The translations under genes and the position numbers were made by a program. From the NCBI GenBank assembly GCA_910584975.1, contig CAJUEA010000033.1:1-15508 (forward strand): a DNA stretch of 15,508 nucleotides. Reading direction: 5' to 3'. Origin of the DNA: an uncultured Christensenella sp. Its GTDB lineage: Bacteria > Bacillota > Clostridia > Christensenellales > UBA3700. The first letter of the stretch is position 1; each line of letters opens with the position of its first letter. Under the pieces are notes generated by a model. It did not search any database and was not told the DNA's origin. It saw nothing but the letters and a program-made list of their open reading frames with translations. This document shows, piece after piece, positions 14,806-15,508 of this stretch.

Positions 14806-14915
14806 TTTTGTCAAAATTTATAATTGTATTTTATCACATTTTTTGCAATTTATCAATGTTTTAATGTAGTATAATTAAATTTTAAAAAATTCCCAAAAAA
14901 TTTATCACAAAATGC

Positions 14916-14944
14916 TTGACATTGCAATATTTTCGTAGTATATT
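14916..14944 (+). promoter_or_regulatory. Strong sigma-A promoter for the small plus-strand unit
   Basis: Consensus TTGACA (14916-14921), a spacer of exactly 17 bases and TATATT (14939-14944) predict a transcription start near 14951. It is the best promoter match I found in the window and diverges from the radical SAM promoter. Confidence 0.8.
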
Positions 14945-14949
14945 GGTGC

Positions 14950-14989
14950 TGATAAAAAAAGATAGAGATAAGGGTATCAATTTTTATCA
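14950..14989 (+). other. 5'-terminal stem-loop of the small transcript
   Basis: TGATAAAAA (14950-14958) pairs with TTTTTATCA (14981-14989) over 9 bp, starting at the predicted transcription start. A smaller GATA-AGGG-TATC hairpin nests in the loop (14967-14978). It may protect the 5' end or act as a control element. It does not cover the Shine-Dalgarno site. Confidence 0.5.
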
Positions 14990-15018
14990 AAGACAATTTA
15001 ATAAGGAGGTATTTGTAT

Positions 15019-15105
15019 ATGCTTAAGAAAATATACCTAGCGTATGTTGAATCAGTTAAATTACAAATGAAGTTCAAACAAAATCACTTCAATTTTTTTA
15101 ACTAA
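15019..15105 (+). CDS. 28-residue small protein or leader peptide
   Basis: The frame MLKKIYLAYVESVKLQMKFK plus eight residues ends at TAA (15103-15105). It is preceded by a near-perfect AAGGAGGT Shine-Dalgarno (15003-15010) eight bases from the ATG, and by a consensus promoter. A terminator follows 20 bases after the stop. The peptide is basic and aromatic-rich, with a possible amphipathic N-terminal helix and an Asn/Phe-rich end (HFNFFN). I do not recognise it. It could be a small membrane-associated protein, a leader peptide whose downstream gene has been lost, or part of a dual-function RNA. Translation is well supported by its signals, but function is unknown. It is the only plus-strand gene in the window. 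Confidence 0.6.
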   Translation: MLKKIYLAYVESVKLQMKFKQNHFNFFN

Positions 15106-15125
15106 TTCAGGGGAATTTTATGAGA

Positions 15126-15149
15126 CTACCGAAAGGTAGAATTTTTTTT
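15126..15149 (+). terminator. Rho-independent terminator of the small unit
   Basis: CTACC-GAAA-GGTAG, a 5-bp stem closed by a GNRA tetraloop, is followed by AA and eight T. With the promoter it delimits a transcript of about 200 nt. A small AATTC-AGGG-GAATT hairpin lies just before it at 15106-15119. Confidence 0.7.
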
Positions 15150-15200
15150 GCCTTTTTTCTGATTTTTCCCTACATTTTTTAAGCTTATATAAATATAATA

Positions 15201-15231
15201 GTATCATGTTGAGCGTAGTCGAAACATCTCC
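15201..15231 (+). repeat. Dispersed intergenic repeat, direct copy
   Basis: GTATCATGTTGAGCGTAGTC followed by GAAACATCTC matches the copy at 133-163 with only a few differences. Both copies share the same leading GTATCAT. The stretch 15150-15508 otherwise holds no gene that I can support. Confidence 0.7.
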
Positions 15232-15315
15232 AATTTTGCCTGCTGATAAAATTAAAATATGCCTTTTATTATACAAAATATAGATTTGTTTTAATTTATT
15301 CAATGAGCAATATCA

Positions 15316-15344
15316 GAGATCCCTCGATTACACTCGGGATGACA
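15316..15344 (-). repeat. Dispersed intergenic repeat, inverted copy 1
   Basis: A 29-nt sequence beginning GAGATCCCTCGATTACAC and ending CTCGGGATGACA. It is identical to 15462-15490. Its reverse complement begins TGTCATCCCGAGTGTAATCG, clearly related to the TGTCATTCTGAGCGAA form at 15383. Confidence 0.85.
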
Positions 15345-15382
15345 CAAGCACAAGCATAATTTGATAACTGTAATTCTTTTTC

Positions 15383-15406
15383 TGTCATTCTGAGCGAAAC
15401 GAAGTG
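15383..15406 (+). repeat. Dispersed intergenic repeat, direct copy
   Basis: TGTCATTCTGAGCGAAACGA then AGTG is a direct-orientation copy that faces the inverted copy at 15462-15490. Together they enclose about 55 nt containing GGGCCCCC and an ACAAAAT/ATTTTTGT inverted repeat, so the whole unit could fold into one long hairpin. Confidence 0.7.
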
Positions 15407-15461
15407 CACACAGGGCCCCCACAAAATAGCATTTTTGTAGTGGTATAAGCAAGCATAGTCC

Positions 15462-15490
15462 GAGATCCCTCGATTACACTCGGGATGACA
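15462..15490 (-). repeat. Dispersed intergenic repeat, inverted copy 2
   Basis: Identical over 29 nt to 15316-15344; flanking bases differ, which marks the element boundary. It pairs in orientation with the copy at 15383-15406. Confidence 0.85.
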
Positions 15491-15508
15491 AAATGAATAC
15501 ACCAAATG

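Noticed and set aside
14853..15077. Minus-strand 74-codon frame opposite the small transcript
   Set aside because: It runs across the strong plus-strand promoter, Shine-Dalgarno site and small gene. It has no start signals and a composition typical of AT-rich non-coding DNA.
15120..15182. A 20-codon hydrophobic frame (MRLPKGRIFFAFFLIFPYIF) after AGGGG, resembling a type I toxin
   Set aside because: The terminator hairpin and its T-run lie inside the frame, so most of it would not be transcribed. The hydrophobic run comes mainly from the T-tracts.
15201..15490. Repeats as a possible CRISPR array
   Set aside because: Copies are in mixed orientation, irregularly spaced and diverged. There are no unique spacers of constant length and no cas genes.
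15296..15505. Minus-strand 69-residue open frame at the right end
   Set aside because: It is made of the two inverted copies of the dispersed repeat, translated twice as similar CHPECNRG- and CVIPSVIEG-type strings. It has no ribosome-binding site or domain.

Overview
The window is AT-rich DNA from a low-GC Bacillota, most likely an uncultured Clostridia-type gut or environmental bacterium. This rests on gene families and order: PyrR, SepF, YggS, a class III (Fbp-type) fructose-bisphosphatase, a ComEC-HolA pair, Shine-Dalgarno sites of the AGGAGG type and very short intergenic gaps. All large genes lie on the minus strand, so transcription runs from right to left.

Layout from upstream (right) to downstream (left). 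At 14.7-15.5 kb there is no large gene. This stretch holds DnaA-box-like sites, divergent promoters, a complete small plus-strand transcription unit encoding a 28-residue peptide, and a cluster of short dispersed repeats. At 12.4-14.7 kb a cobalamin-binding-type radical SAM protein (DUF4080-like) overlaps a metallo-beta-lactamase-fold hydrolase. At 12.0-12.3 kb is a small XRE repressor with palindromic operators in its own promoter region. At 6.7-11.9 kb a tight run carries comEC, holA, an unknown membrane protein and an M28-family lipoprotein. At 4.7-6.6 kb is class III fbp. At 1.1-4.5 kb is an abbreviated version of the Bacillota cell-division/lipoprotein cluster: yggS, sepF, lspA, rluD, pyrR. 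Several of these overlap, and a pair of hairpins sits just before pyrR. At 0.2-1.1 kb is a GH29 alpha-L-fucosidase lacking its N-terminal half, joined in frame behind the pyrR stop codon. The left edge carries further copies of the dispersed repeat.

Most genes are housekeeping: PLP homeostasis, Z-ring anchoring, lipoprotein maturation, 23S rRNA pseudouridylation, uracil salvage, gluconeogenesis, clamp loading and DNA uptake. The points worth a second look are: the peptide-encoding unit beside the DnaA-box cluster; ComEC with an apparently metal-free MBL domain; an M28 protein missing two canonical zinc ligands; the truncated fucosidase fused in frame behind pyrR; the interleaved XRE operators; and the two-hairpin pyrR leader. 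I did not find a clear multi-gene novel system. The 14.7-15.15 kb intergenic region is the best candidate for something undescribed.
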